The position numbers were made by a program, and so were the translations under genes. 64,000 nt of DNA from Adiantum capillus-veneris (lineage: Eukaryota > Streptophyta > Polypodiopsida > Polypodiales > Pteridaceae): NCBI GenBank assembly GCA_014529385.2, contig CM043967.1:83642278-83706277 (forward strand), given 5' to 3'. Shown here one piece after another: positions 40,861 to 53,195 of this stretch. Positions within the stretch are counted from its first letter, which is position 1; each line of letters begins with the position of its first letter. The notes under the pieces were generated by a model. That model worked only from the letters and a program-made list of their open reading frames with translations. It ran no database searches and had not been told where the DNA came from.

Positions 40861-41389
40861 CACTGTTCAGACTCAAATAGGACAAGGAAATAATCAAAGA
40901 GGTAAAGGAAATAGAGGACGAGGCAGAGGGAGAGGTAGAGGAGCGAGAGCTTATGCTGCAGTAGGAGAGCCAACCTTGCTGGATGAGGAAGACGAAAGAG
41001 CTACTCTTTTTGCCGCCATTGATAACCCTGGAGCTCGACAACAGTATGCTGTCATCCAAACCACTGCAAACAGAGAAGGTGAAAATTTTGAATTACTTAT
41101 AGATTGTGGCAGCACACACCCTTTTCTTTCCCATAAATGTTTAAGGAAACTTAAATTGAACCAATATCCCACCAAGAAATTAGTGGTAGAACTAGCAAAT
41201 GGGAAAGAGGTTCTATCTCAATTTACAGCCAAGGAAGTGGAGTTTGAACTAGGAGGAACCCTTACTTCATCTTACTTTCGGACTCTACCAGTAGGAATCT
41301 ATGATGGTATTCTAGGAATGGATTGGTTAATCAAAAATCAAGCCCATATTCACTATGCTCAGGGAACCTATCCTTCAAAAATCACTTAG
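40861..41389 (+). pseudogene. Aspartic protease of the gypsy chromovirus
   Basis: Starts in the frame of the zinc knuckle and runs through a Gly/Arg-rich linker (RGKGNRGRGRGRGRG). Protease core is FELLIDCGSTHPFLSHKCLR, with D-C-G in place of D-S/T-G, then [18 protein letters not shown], the conserved I-L-G-M-D-W strand. Role: polyprotein cleavage. Confidence 0.85.
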
Positions 41390-42306
41390 GCGAAGAAACG
41401 TCAGTACAAGGATCAAATGGGAAGCCTAAGGTTCATTTAGTTAAGGCTAGTCGACTTCTGAAGGGGTTATGCAAGGGGCAACAGATCTTTGTCGTAAAAC
41501 TTAATAAGACAGATGATTCAAGGGACAACACAACTCCAGAATGGCTTAAGGAATTTTCGGATATATTTCCGAAAGATCTCTCAAATTTACCTCCTCCAAG
41601 GGACATAGACCACGAAATAGAAACCTTTCCAGGTAGTGAACCAATTTCAAAAAGACCCTACAAAATTTCCCTCCCTGAAGGTATTGAATTAAAAGAACAC
41701 CTTTGTCAACTTATTGAACAAGGATTCATAAGACCAAGCATTTCACCTTGGGGAGCGCTTGTTCTATTCCAAAAGAAGAAGGATGGATCTTTACGTCTCT
41801 GCATCGATTATAGGGGACTTAACCAGGTATCAGTAAAGAATAAGTATCCTATTCCTCGCATCGACGAATTGCTTGATAGATTACATGGACCCAAGGTATT
41901 CACAAAAATTGATCTTAGATCAGGTTACCATCAAATACGGATTAAGGAGGCAGATATTTACAAAATTGCATTCAACACCCGGTATGGGCATTATGAGTTC
42001 ATCGTGATGTCTTTTGGTCTTACGAATGCTCCGGCTACTTTTAACCGTCTCATGCAGGATATATTCATAGAATATCTGGATGATTTTGTGTTGGTGTTTT
42101 TCGACGATATCTTGGTATATTCCAAAGATGAAAAAGAGCATGAAGGTCATGTACGTAAAGTACTTCATCTTCTACGCCAACATCAGTTATATGCCAAGAT
42201 GAGTAAATGTGTGTTTTTCACACCCGAAGTCAGTTATCCATGTTTTATAATAAACCCTAAAGTAATTTCAGTAGACCCCGCAAAGATTAAGGATATAATA
42301 GACTAG
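41323..42306 (+). pseudogene. Reverse transcriptase of the gypsy chromovirus
   Basis: Contains [79 protein letters not shown] and the catalytic [16 protein letters not shown]. It stops at a TAG (42304) where the family has Trp (DWP), consistent with decay of a CHG site on the opposite strand. Confidence 0.92.
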
Positions 42307-42309
42307 CCA

Positions 42310-43243
42310 CAACCCAAAACGGTCAATGAGATTCGAGGATTTCTGGGCATTATATGATGGTATAGAATCTTCGTCAAAGATTATGCAATCATCGCCGCAC
42401 CCTTGACTCAGCTACTTAAAAAGACAGCCAAACTTACATGGGAAAAAGAACATGAGGATTGTTTCCTCAAACTTAAACAAAATCTCACATCAGCCTGTAC
42501 TCAAACTTCCTGACTTCACTCAAGAGTTTGAAGTAGTGACAGATACTAGCGGTCTTGTTATAAGAGGAGTCTTAAACCAAGAAGGCAGACCAGTCGCCTT
42601 TACTTCTCGAAAATTAAGAATCCACGAGCTGAATTACCCAACTCATGATCTGGAACTCCTAGCTATCATTCATGCTCTAAAACTGTGGAGGCACTATCTT
42701 CTAGGAGGAAAGTTCCAGTTAATCACTGACCATCAGAGTTTAAAATGGATTTTTTCACAAGCAACACTCAACATGAGGCAGAGAAGATGGATAGAACTAT
42801 TACAGGAATATGATTTTGAAATAAAATATAAACCAGGAAAAGAGAATGTGGTTGCTGACGCTCTTAGCCATAAGGTTTTTCTTGGGGCTATTTCGACAGT
42901 CGACAATCCAATCCTAAACAAGGTTAAGGAAGCTTCCCTAGAAGATGAGGATTATCAAAAACTTCTAAAGGTTATTAATCAACAGGACCTAAAAGATAAA
43001 GATAAAGACAGAATCAAGGATTATTCACTTGAGGATGGGCTTCTCTATTATAGGTATCGGCTTTACATTCCTAAAAATCAAATATTAAAGGAGTTAATCC
43101 TTTATGAAGGACACAACACTCCAGTCGCCGGCCATCCTGGTTATGCAAAGACCCTTAATGCCATAAGGAAAAGCTATTTCTGGCCAAATGAAAGGAGATA
43201 TACTTCGCTACATCAAACAATGTCTTTCCTGACAAAGGATTAA
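42310..43243 (+). pseudogene. RNase H and integrase zinc domain
   Basis: After an RT-thumb remnant (RGFLGI, stop, WYRIFVKDYA), the frame from 42452 has the RNase H signature FEVVTDTSGLVIRGVLNQEG, LELLAIIHALKLWRHYL, LITDHQSLKWIF and VVADALSHK. An integrase HHCC part follows (GHNTPVAGHPGYAKTL). It ends in a frameshift before the integrase core. Confidence 0.9.
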
Positions 43244-43256
43244 GGCTCAACGAGTA

Positions 43257-44352
43257 ATGATGCCAAGAAAACTTCAACCTCTGGACATTCCTCAAATGAA
43301 GTGGGAACTCATTAGCATGAACTTTGTAATAGGCCTTCCCGTTGTTCAAGGGGGTTACGACTCCATTATGGTGGTAGTGGATATGCTGACTAAAGTATCT
43401 CATTTGATGCCTGTAAAAACAAGTTACATTGCATCAGACATAAGCCGTTTATTTATCAAAGAAATCTTCAGATTACAAGGACTTCCTAAGAGAATAGTCA
43501 GTGACAGAGATGCAAAATTCACTTCAAAATTTTGGAAAGAATTATTTAAATCCTTAGGTACCCAGCTATGTTTCAGTACAGCCTATCACCCTCAAACGGA
43601 CGGCCAGATGGAAAGAGTGAATCAAGTTTTTAAAGACATCCTTAGAGCCTACTATAGTAGAGAACCCCGGAAATGGATACAATTTCTTCCTCTGGTGGAA
43701 TTCACCTATAATTCTTCATTTCATAAAAGCATTGGGATGTCACCATTCAATGCTCTTTATGGGCATGAATGTATATCATCCCTAAACTTTTCTGAGCCTA
43801 CTACAAGAGTAGAAGCTTCAAAGCAAATGTTGGAGGAGATGGATGCCCAAAACTAAAGCCATACGACAGGAAATTCAGGCAGCTAAGGACTGCCAAAAAC
43901 ATTATGCTGATAAAAAATGGTCTGATCGGTTTTTCAAACAAGGGGAAAAATTATTCCTTAGGGTACGACCAAAAAGAAGCACTTTATCCTTGGGAAAATA
44001 CAAAACACTAAGCCCCAGATATTGTGGACCTTATGAAGTGATTAAAGTAATCAGTGAACAAGCTTACAAATTAAAACTACCTGAACACCTCAAGGTCCAT
44101 AATGTATTCCATATCAGTCTTCTAAAACCCTACATCCCAAATCCCAATCACACTCTAGATGACGAATAGATTGTGATGCAGAAGCAGGGAATTCTTGAAC
44201 TCCAACCATATTGTATTCTCGATACTAGGGAAAGGAGCCTACGAAATAGAGTTATCAGAGAGAATTTAGTAAAATGGAAGGACTACCCCACTGAAGACGC
44301 CACCTGGGAGGATGAAGTAACACTTCGCAAAGATTTTCCCAATTACGGTTGA
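43257..44352 (+). pseudogene. Integrase core and chromodomain
   Basis: 43257-43856 has the catalytic core: IMVVVDMLTKVSHLMPV, IVSDRDAKFTSKFWKELF, and AYHPQTDGQMERVNQVFKD with the D and E residues in place. The next frame (43843-44169) has the C-terminal LKLPEHLKVHNVFHISLLK. Past a TAG at 44167 the chromodomain RENLVKWKDYPTEDATWEDE completes the protein at 44350. Confidence 0.9.
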
Positions 44353-44387
44353 GATGAGGACATCTCAATTCCTTAAGTTGGGGTGAT

Positions 44388-47300
44388 TGTAAGGTTTCCA
44401 CTTTCTGAAACCTTAGTAATTGTACAAAGCTTGTAAAATTTAACTTTAAAAAGAAACACTATAGAATGATTCAATCATGGCTGATATTGGTATTTTTTGG
44501 AATCATAACCAAAGCTTTACTATGGTTAGTATTTTTCAGAATCGGATTCCGATAAAATCTGGGAAAGTTACGGGCCCTGAAAGGTTACACTAGGAATTCA
44601 ATTAGTCAAGTAAACTTGGATGGTTTCAGTAATTATTATTAACAAAGACTTTCTTATCCTAAGGTTCTAGAATTTACTGATATTTCCAATTTTCATCATT
44701 AAAAATCAGTGAAAATAGTCAAAATCGATTCTGGAAGCTGAGGGGGCAGTGTGGAGCTATGGGGAACCTTCCCGGGCCAGTTTTAGTAGCAGGTGGCGCT
44801 ACCTAGAACTTGGGGCCTTGCTTGAAGTGCCAGAACCTACCAGGAACAGCCCGGGGCCCATAAAAACTATAAAAAGACCCCCTTCCTTCATAAAAAAGGA
44901 GACTCGGAGCCTTGGCACATTCTCTCTCATCTAGAGAGACCTCTACGCATAAATCACTAGAGATCAAGCTCTAGTTGGTTAATTAAACGATAATTAGCTC
45001 TAATCTTTCTTAATTAGCAAAGCTAGGTTAACCTATTTATAATTTTCGTAATTAATTGAAGATTGATCCTATGTATACTCAAAAATTCTCTCTTAATTAA
45101 ATATTCTCTTCTGATTATTGTCATTAAACTTAGGGATATTAAGCTAATTAATTATTATATCATATTAGGGCTGAAATTATCCATTTTAACCATAAATTAA
45201 TGGTAATTATACTAATTAAGTTTAGATTAAGATGAGATAATTATCAAAGATGTCTTAGACTGTCATTATGCTAAGAAAATTATCTTGTAATTTTTTGAGT
45301 AATTTTTATAATTAATTAAGCAGATTTACATTGTTTTTGAGAGAAAAGTAAAGGGGGAAATGATCAAACTAATCCAAAATACTTTAAGATATTTATCAGA
45401 GGTAAATCACATCTTAGGAAACCTGTGGTATTTATGTTAACCTCAGATAATTAGTTTACCTAATTATCTTAGTAGAATTACACTGTTTTTATGACAAATT
45501 AAAAAGGAGAAAATAGAAAATTGATTCAGAATTCTTTGAGATAATTATCAGAGGTAAATCACATCTTAGGAAACCCGTGATAATTATGTTAACCTCAGAA
45601 AATTAATTTATCTTATTATCTTAGCAGAATTATATTGTTTTGAGGACAAATTAAAAGGGGGAAAATATCAAATTGATCTCAAATGCTTTGAGATAATTAT
45701 CAGAGGTAAATCATATATTAGGAAACCCTTAATAATTATGTTAACCTCAGATAATTATTTTACCTAATTATCTTAGCAGAATTACACTATTTTAACGACA
45801 AATAAAAAGGGGGAAAATAGCAAATTGATCCAAATTGATCCAAAATGCTTAGGAAACCCGTGATAACTATCGTAACCTCAGATATTTAGTTTAATTAATT
45901 ATGTCAGCATAATTACACTGTTTTTAAGAGAAATTTAAAGGGGGAAAATAACAAATTGATCCAAAATAATTTGAGATAATTATCAGAGGTAAATCATACC
46001 TATGAGACCCATGATAATTATCTTAACATCAGCTATTACTTTAACTAATTATCTCAGTAGAATTACATTATTTTTAGGAGAAAATAAAAGGGGGAAAATA
46101 GTAAATTAATCCAAAAACTTTTGAGATAATTATCAGAGGTAAAAGACATCTTGAGGAACCCGTGATAAATATCCTAACCTCAGATAATTAGTTTAAATAC
46201 TTATCTTTATTAAAAGTAATTAATTTTGTGTATAAAATAGAGAAAGGAAATTAGTAAATGAATTTATATAATTACCAAATAAATACCTGAGGTTCGAAAT
46301 CACTATTGAAGGTTGGAAAAACTACCTTAGCATAAATGATTGGTATAACAAATTACTATCGGCAAAATTTGCTTAAATTAGACCATAAGTATAGGAGGGA
46401 AAAGATATAAATCTATTTTATGAAAATTCCTAAAGATAGAACATATTAAATTACATCTAGGGTGAGTAATCCATTAGCAAATAGGAATTATAATTTACTA
46501 AGGCTAAATATAAGATATTCAGGGAATGTAGACTAAGAAGAAACCCAGTAATATAGCTCTCCTAATTAAATGATAATTATGGGAAAATACTAATAGTACA
46601 AGAAAGTTACAAGAGAAAGATCTCATCCAATAAACTACCTACTTACTCCAAAAATCCTTATTTTTGGGTTTTAAGAAAAAGAAAGAAAATAGATTATTGA
46701 ATTAAACCTCTAATCAATTAAGTCCTTTTATAAAGGGTGCCATATGGCTCCAAAGAGAACTAGAGGAAATCCTCTCACCGAGGAAGAGAATATTAGAAAC
46801 AAAAGAAATAAAGCCACTTATGACCATGAAGCTGGGCCTAGCCATAGGCCGATGGAGGAAAGTCTGCAAGCTCTAGCGCAGCAGCACATGGACTAGCAGT
46901 CCCAGGTGGATTTCTATTTTGTTCGCTTAAATCTTTTAAAGTTCATTTTTAAGTTAGCATTGCATACGTAAGGGTTAGGAAGGATAAACTGGCTGTAAAT
47001 GGAAGGTAACTTCCAAGAAACCAACTAGCAATGATTGTAAATAGGAAAGAAATCATTGAGTTATAACTGATTGACCTAGGAAAGAAATGTTTGACCATCC
47101 TTAAGATAGCTTGTCTCAAGACACCTCTGATTCCTTGGAATATTTTACTCTAGGTAAAGAGCAATGATGGCGACTCCTCCATGGATGAGTCGGTTTCCTC
47201 AGCGCGTGTGGAGTCTTTACCCCGTGCTTGTTTGTGTTTGTGAATATTACTTAAGATATCAAGTTTATCCTAGAGGAACCGCCCGGTTGTATGAGCAACC

Positions 47301-48026
47301 GGTTGGCGTATGGGCGCCCAGACTTTGGGTGATGGCTTTTTCTACCCCGGTTTTTATAAATAAGGAATGGGTGCCGTTTTTTCACCCCTGTATAGGTGGT
47401 CTTGAGATAAGCCAGTACTGGTCAGAGACACTTCAGAATGACAGTACCTTGTCTTAAGTCTAAAGATGTTTGTTTGCTAAAAGAATGTTTTCAATACTGT
47501 TTTCAAGGGTTGTCTTAATGAAATCCAATGATGAAAGTTAAAAGAAATCATTGTTTTAATTGTGAAAAGAAAGTGGTAGTAATTAAACAACACAGAAATC
47601 ATGTGTGAGTGAAGGGTGGTAAGTGGGGATTGACTAAGGTTGTCAATCATGCATGGACGGGTGGACCTGATTAGTCAGGTAACTATCCATTCCTATGCAC
47701 TAAAACGTTTAGAAACCTCTTCACGAGGAAGAGGAATCCACCAACGGCTATGCCCTCACATATGTTAGGGGGGAAAAAGCGTTGGCTAAGGAAACCTTAA
47801 TCTGAATGATGGAAGTCATAGGGTCGGAATAGTTTTTTTTAGTGGTTCTGTTTCCACTGCGAGACAGGACTAGGTCTCCTTCTAGGGCTATAAACCTAAA
47901 CCATTGTCAATGGTAAGGGTGAATTCCCTGGAATTCTTCTTGTTTAAGGACTCTGACTTAGTAGGCCTAGAGACCTGCCAATGGTCCCATTCCTCTTTTG
48001 GTGTCAGCGGGTTTGGGGACCTTACA
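44388..48026 (+). repeat. 3' LTR (uninterrupted)
   Basis: TGTAAGGTTTCCACTTTCTG to GGTTTGGGGACCTTACA, 3639 bp, preceded by polypurine tract AAGTTGGGGTGAT. It contains the same TATA region, tandem repeats (45381-46140) and short MAPKRT ORF (46744-46896) as the 5' LTR. Confidence 0.93.
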
Positions 48027-49110
48027 TAACATTTTATCACCTTTTTAGTACCTTATACAATAATGGATGCCTTCCATTATTCTTGTATTCTTTTATATAC
48101 AAACCATTATAATTGAACCTAACATGCAAATCATACTCAACCATGTGTCCAGCAAACACCAAGTTCTTTGTGATATTGTGCACATGTAGTACATCATCCA
48201 CATACTTCACTTTTCCATATTCTAGAGACAATGCACATTCCTCGTATGTGCAATAGAATGAGATGTGTCATCCTTGGTAGGACTATCCAAAGTTTTCATG
48301 TCTTGAGACTACTCACCATAGCTGCTCATGTGATTTGATGCACCCAAATCCTCATACCGAACATTATCAACACATTTTGATATATGTTCAAACATAGTGC
48401 TCATTTTATGTTGCACAATAGAAAAGTCTTTTTAGATAACCTACTACACCCCTCCTAGTGCACAAATACCTGTTTTTTTGCCTTCTTTGTGGATTTTCCG
48501 CTCAAAGTGGTCTTAATTAACACATGTACAACATTCCCTACCATTATTCTAGACATGATGAGTTTGCTACAAAATGATCGGTTACTTTGTCATGGAAAAC
48601 TCCTAAATGCAGAAACCATAGACCATACCCAATAATGAGATAGTTTTGCATGGCATAACCCTATTCTATCCATATATAATAGCCAACAATCGTTACCTGC
48701 TCCAATACGAGGTACAACTTGGAGAGATTTTTTATCACATGGTCCTCCCCTTCCCTAGAGTTCCTTTTTCCATATTCTTATTGTCGTGTGTGGATTCATG
48801 TGTGTGTGTGCGTGCGTGCGTGCGTGCACACACATATACTGAGCTTGGTGCAAGCCTTTGTAGCCATCTTGGCAAGTCATCGTTCAAGATAATAAAAGGA
48901 AGGAGCTGATTAGAGGAAGATACACTCTATCATGGGTCCACATGTGAACATCACATTGATGTAGATGTGGGCCAAGGTTAATCTTAAAATCTTCTTGATT
49001 CCTTCTGGCTGGATTTTCCTTAACCCTATTACCTACACCCAACAATGTTTTGAGATACTTGGTCATGACTATCCGTAGAGTTTCTTTTTGCACTGCAGGC
49101 GACTTTAGAA
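48027..49110 (-). mobile_element. Ty1/copia pol relic, copy A, right half
   Basis: The minus-strand frame 48231-48037 reads VKYVDDVLHVHNITKNLVFA, VEYDLHVRFNYNGLYIKEYK, which is the copia protease/gag-pre-integrase boundary. The DNA matches 50460-51130 over its length, including a GT/GC-rich stretch at 48800-48835. No intact frame remains. Confidence 0.75.
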
Positions 49111-50100
49111 AAAACCATTCGTCATGTTTTTTGAAAAAACCACATGGCATCATTTGGAGGCTCGGAAGGCCACATTTCTTGACGAGATATGTCGCTCAAG
49201 TCACATTGTAATATTCACACTTGAGGGAGAACTACGAAAGTGGGTATGCTTGATCATGCATACATCCCAAAAGACTCCATCACAAGGAGCAAGTAAAGGA
49301 ATACTTGTCAAAGACAGCAAAATTTTGAGCACTCCAAGTTAAGATCAACATCCAAATTCTAATAAACAACAAGCATAATTGAAGGCCCAATTTCTCATTG
49401 TGCACTAACCCAAAAACAAGTTTAAACTTGGCAATTTTCACATTCCAATACATCACACACATGCTGTGGAGAGCTTGCCACCAAGATTGTACATGGCTAC
49501 AATTCAAAAAAAGGTGTTTCATGGTTTCCATTTTATTGCATCTGATACATTTTCCCTACAGTAAGTTCTTCCTAGGCAATATTTCTCCAATGGGTAAAGC
49601 CCCTGTCAATAATCTCCATTAAAAAACTTTGTGTTTTTAAGAACAATGTACATGTCACACCAAATGAATCTTTTGCAACCACCATTGTTTGCTTTTGGAA
49701 AGTCTCCAAATCCTATTACATCTAATGTCAATTGAAAATTCTGGTAGAAGCATCTGATATAACACCCTGGTCGGTGAGGTCCACCAAGTTGCTAAAGAAT
49801 TAGGCAGCTCCCAATCTCGAAATCTATGTCTAGTATTCTGATTAGATGGTAGCTATATATTTTCCACCCAGGTGCACAATAACCCCCAAGCCACTTCGGT
49901 TCCATGCAGGTGATTTAGAGGGTTTTGTAATAGTGGAGACCTTGAGGAAGTACTATCTGCCTCCATGTGATCTCAACACTGTACATATTTGCCTGTCTGT
50001 TTTTCAACCATAACCTAGAAATTGTGAAGAAACTAAGTAATCCCCTCAATTTTCTCCGTCATCAAACATATACATTACTTCTTTGTATTTCCATCAATGA
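49111..50100 (-). mobile_element. LINE (L1-like) 3' relic
   Basis: The minus strand near 49620-49280 reads RLLTGALPIGEILPRKNLL, a stop, GKCIRCNK, then METMKHLFLNCSHVQSWW. This is the zf-RVT zinc-binding domain at the C-terminus of plant L1 reverse transcriptases (C-x2-C, H-x4-C). The rest of the interval is further decayed element sequence. Its right part (49910-50060) is also found in the three tandem repeats at 56580, 59225 and 61580. Confidence 0.72.
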
Positions 50101-50130
50101 AGATAACATATAAGCTACAACCACCTATAG

Positions 50131-51140
50131 ATGCAACCCTTGCGAGATCCCATACATCAAAATGCACTATCGCCAACATACTTGTATTTACATGCTTGTC
50201 ATATTAAATTGATTTTTTTTCGGATTTCCAAAGTGGGTAGCCTCACAAACCTTATGCATTCCATCCATCTTAAACAATGGAAAAGTTATCAAAAGCTCTT
50301 GATTTTGCACAGTTTCCAACCTTTGCACATTTATATGGCCAATGTGCCTATACCAAATGTCTATCTCTAAAACAATTCATGACCATTGTGCAAACATGCA
50401 AACATGGAACCTTTCAATCATATACATCAACATCAAGAGTGAATTCTACCACCTTTTTACCTTATATGACAACTGAATGCCTTCCATTATTTTTGTATTC
50501 CTCTATATACAAACCATTATTTTGAACCTAACCTGCAAACCCTACTCAACCATGTGCCCAACAAACACCAAGTTCTTTGTGATATTGGGCACATGTAGTA
50601 CATCATCCAAATACTTCACTTTTCCATATTCCAGAGACAATGCACATTTCTCGTCTGTGCAATAGAATGCGCTGTGTTATCCTTAGTAGGACTGTCCAAA
50701 CTTTGCATGTCTTGAGACCACTCACCCTAGCCGCTCCTTCTCCAACACAAGGTACAACATGGAGGATTTTTTAACCACATGGTCCTCCCATTCCCTAGAA
50801 TTCCTTTTTCCATATTCTTATTCCCGTGTGTAGATTCATGTGTGTGTGTGTACTGCGTTCGCGTGCACACACACATATTGTACTTGGTGCAAGCCTTTGT
50901 AGCCATCTTGGCAGGTCATCGTTCAAGATAATAAAAAGAAGTAACTGATTAGAGGAAGGTACACTCTATCATGGGTCCAGAACATCACATTGATGTAGAT
51001 GTGGGCCAACGTTAGTTTGAAAATCTTCTTGATTCCTTCAGGCTGGATTTTCCCTAACCCTATTACCTACACCCGACAATGTTTTGAGATACTGGGTCAT
51101 GACTATCCGTAGAGTTTCTTTTTTCACTACTGGCGACTTT
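50131..51140 (-). mobile_element. Ty1/copia pol relic, copy B
   Basis: Uninterrupted relative of copy A (25535-25841 plus 48027-49110). Both end near a phrase reading CACTnCnGGCGACTTTAGA. It gives the pre-insertion arrangement for the gypsy element. Confidence 0.75.
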
Positions 51141-52680
51141 AGAGGGCTTTGAAATTTGTGTTTTAAAGCGCTTGGGGATGTAGGAAGGTTGTGGAATTTC
51201 GAAGTTTCTTTGGAGTGGAAGAAGGAAGTCTAAAGGCTTGCCAAGGCTTGAACCCACAAAATGGATCCAACATGCTCAAGCATCAGCGACAAACTGTATG
51301 GCAAAAAGTAAGCTCGTTGGAATTTGATCATGTGAAGCTTGAATCCGCAATATGGCTCCACCATAATCAAGCGCTAACGACAAATTGAATGGCAATAACT
51401 ATGCTCATTGGAATTTGATCATGTGACCCTCCTCTTTTCAAAAAAGCTTAGAGGATATCGTTGATGGCATGGAGGCATGACCCACAAGGGATGGCAAGAA
51501 ATAGGTACACTTGGATTTAAGATGAGGAGTATAGATCTCAGATCTTGCTTTGATTGGGATGCGATCAATGCAAATGCGATGTCGAACATTAGAGATTCAC
51601 TCACAAAGGAAATCTCTCTAGCCATACAGACATTGAAAATGGCCAGTGGAATGTGGTCTATCCTCGCTAGAATGTTTGATCAAAATTCTACAATGCAAGC
51701 AGTCACCCTCCTTGGATAGTTCAAGTTAAAATTTGGAAGTTCCATGTAGTCTTTTCTAATGAAGGCAAAGGTGAACCCGGGACGGATTGACATACTTTGT
51801 GTGTGCGTGGTTCTCTCTTTTCTACAATAGATATGGTGAGGCTTGGCAACCGGCCCACAATAGTCTAGTAGGCTGATCAACATGCCACACCGGGCATTCA
51901 CCTCCACACACCGGTGTACCGTTCAAAGAGATATAATTCCATTTGTATGTACATATGATTGGTTGAAACAAGTCCTCCAATGGCTTCATATGATACAATC
52001 ACAACAAAAACATGACAAAGTTCTTGTCTACACCTTAGTAGGGTGCCAATGACAAAACCTAGAAATGATGTTAAGTGATCGAGATCCTTGGATTGTCTCA
52101 CGAGCCTATTCAATTGGGCATGTCCATATCTCCAACTTTTACCATCCAAAATTTTCCATGCATTGGCCCAAGTGTCCCCATATCTCCAACCTTTTACTAG
52201 CATGCTTTGACAAACGTCGCCGCATAGTTGCCTTTGAAATCGTTGTCGATGCACTATAGGCCTTAGTTCTCCATTAGGGATAAGTGAGGCTCACGTGAAT
52301 CTCAATGCATTTTATGTCTACAGAGAATCATTGTGTTGGTTTTTGAGAACATCTCTAATGCATGCACAAATACTTCAAAGGCTAGCACATGGGGAGCACT
52401 TCACAAGGCCAAGGTAGAGAGCGCTTTGTGCTACTACTAATGAATGGAGGCATTACAAGTGTAGGTCGAATAAAGCGTGCTTATGCTTTCGACCATGTTA
52501 TAGGGGAACCACTAAATCTTTACCTCCCTTTTGAAACCTAGCTACCTCCTCCAATCACGTTGTGTAGACGAGGGGACAGCGTACTTGGGGGCTCGAGGCT
52601 TCGAAATGCAAAGGAACTTTGAGGTTAGATGGAAAAAACATGGGTCCACGTGTCAAAGCGTCCTTCGAAAGTATTGGTAG
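51141..52680. other. Relic DNA including a copia gag fragment
   Basis: At 51477-51719 a plus-strand frame reads WDAINANAMSNIRDSLTKEI, then MASGMWSILARMFDQNSTM, typical of the UBN2-type gag of Ty1/copia. At 51260-51430 a unit of about 107 bp with CTCGTTGGAATTTGATCATG or CTCATTGGAATTTGATCATG occurs twice. The rest shows nothing I can assign. Confidence 0.55.
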
Positions 52681-53053
52681 GCTAGTGTCTGCCGAGCGAC
52701 GACAATGCATGTTCAATATGAGCATGCATTGGATGGCAGATCAGCTTGCCTGACGACGTTGTGGCCAATGAGCGCCGCGCCTCCGCAAGATCGAGAAGGG
52801 AGAGCTCAAGCTGCTCGACCTGGGCCCCTTTCTTCATTGATTGAGGTGCATGTGCAATATATTGGAGGGTCAGGCGAGGCCTGCAGGGCCACGATTAGGC
52901 GCTGCCTGTCTGCTGCATGTTACTCACAATCGCGATACATGTCCATTGTCGATGGCCCAGCTGCCCTCGACGTCCAGGCAGCCATGGCCCACCATTACCG
53001 GCAATAGAACTCCCCTTATCTGGCCAGGAGAGAGCGGCCACCTTGTCCTGATG

Positions 53054-53060
53054 TATAAAT
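53054..53060 (+). promoter_or_regulatory. TATA box of the expansin gene
   Basis: TATAAAT in GATGTATAAATTAAGAGG, about 140 bp before the start codon, giving a 5' UTR of about 110 bases. The region from about 52700 is GC-richer than the transposon sequence around it. Confidence 0.6.
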
Positions 53061-53195
53061 TAAGAGGCGCTATCCGCTGATCCCCGCAAGCAGCTGCGCA
53101 ATCCTCAGCCTCAATTTGCTTCGGCTTACCCAAGCTTGCTATCATTAAGCAATTAGAATCTGCAGGTCAGTCAGGGTGGTGCGCTGCAAGCTGGG

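Larger units (their letters stand above)
25842..48026 (+). mobile_element. Large gypsy chromovirus with 3.6 kb LTRs, containing a nested TIR transposon
   Basis: The 5' LTR is 25842-28741 plus 38468-39203, and the 3' LTR is 44388-48026. Their lengths agree once the nested insert is removed (about 3636 and 3639 bp). The internal region (39204-44387) starts with PBS TGGTATCAGAGC and ends with polypurine tract AAGTTGGGGTGAT. Coding order is gag, protease, RT, RNase H, integrase, chromodomain. It inserted into the copia relic. No clear 5-bp target duplication is left at the ends (GAATA and TAACA). The LTRs differ at many scattered sites and all ORFs are broken, so the insertion is not recent. Confidence 0.92.

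Noticed and set aside
48800-48835. GTGTGTGCGTGCGTGC stretch as a Z-DNA regulatory site
   Set aside because: It is a simple repeat within the copia relic, also present in altered form at 50845; no sign of function.
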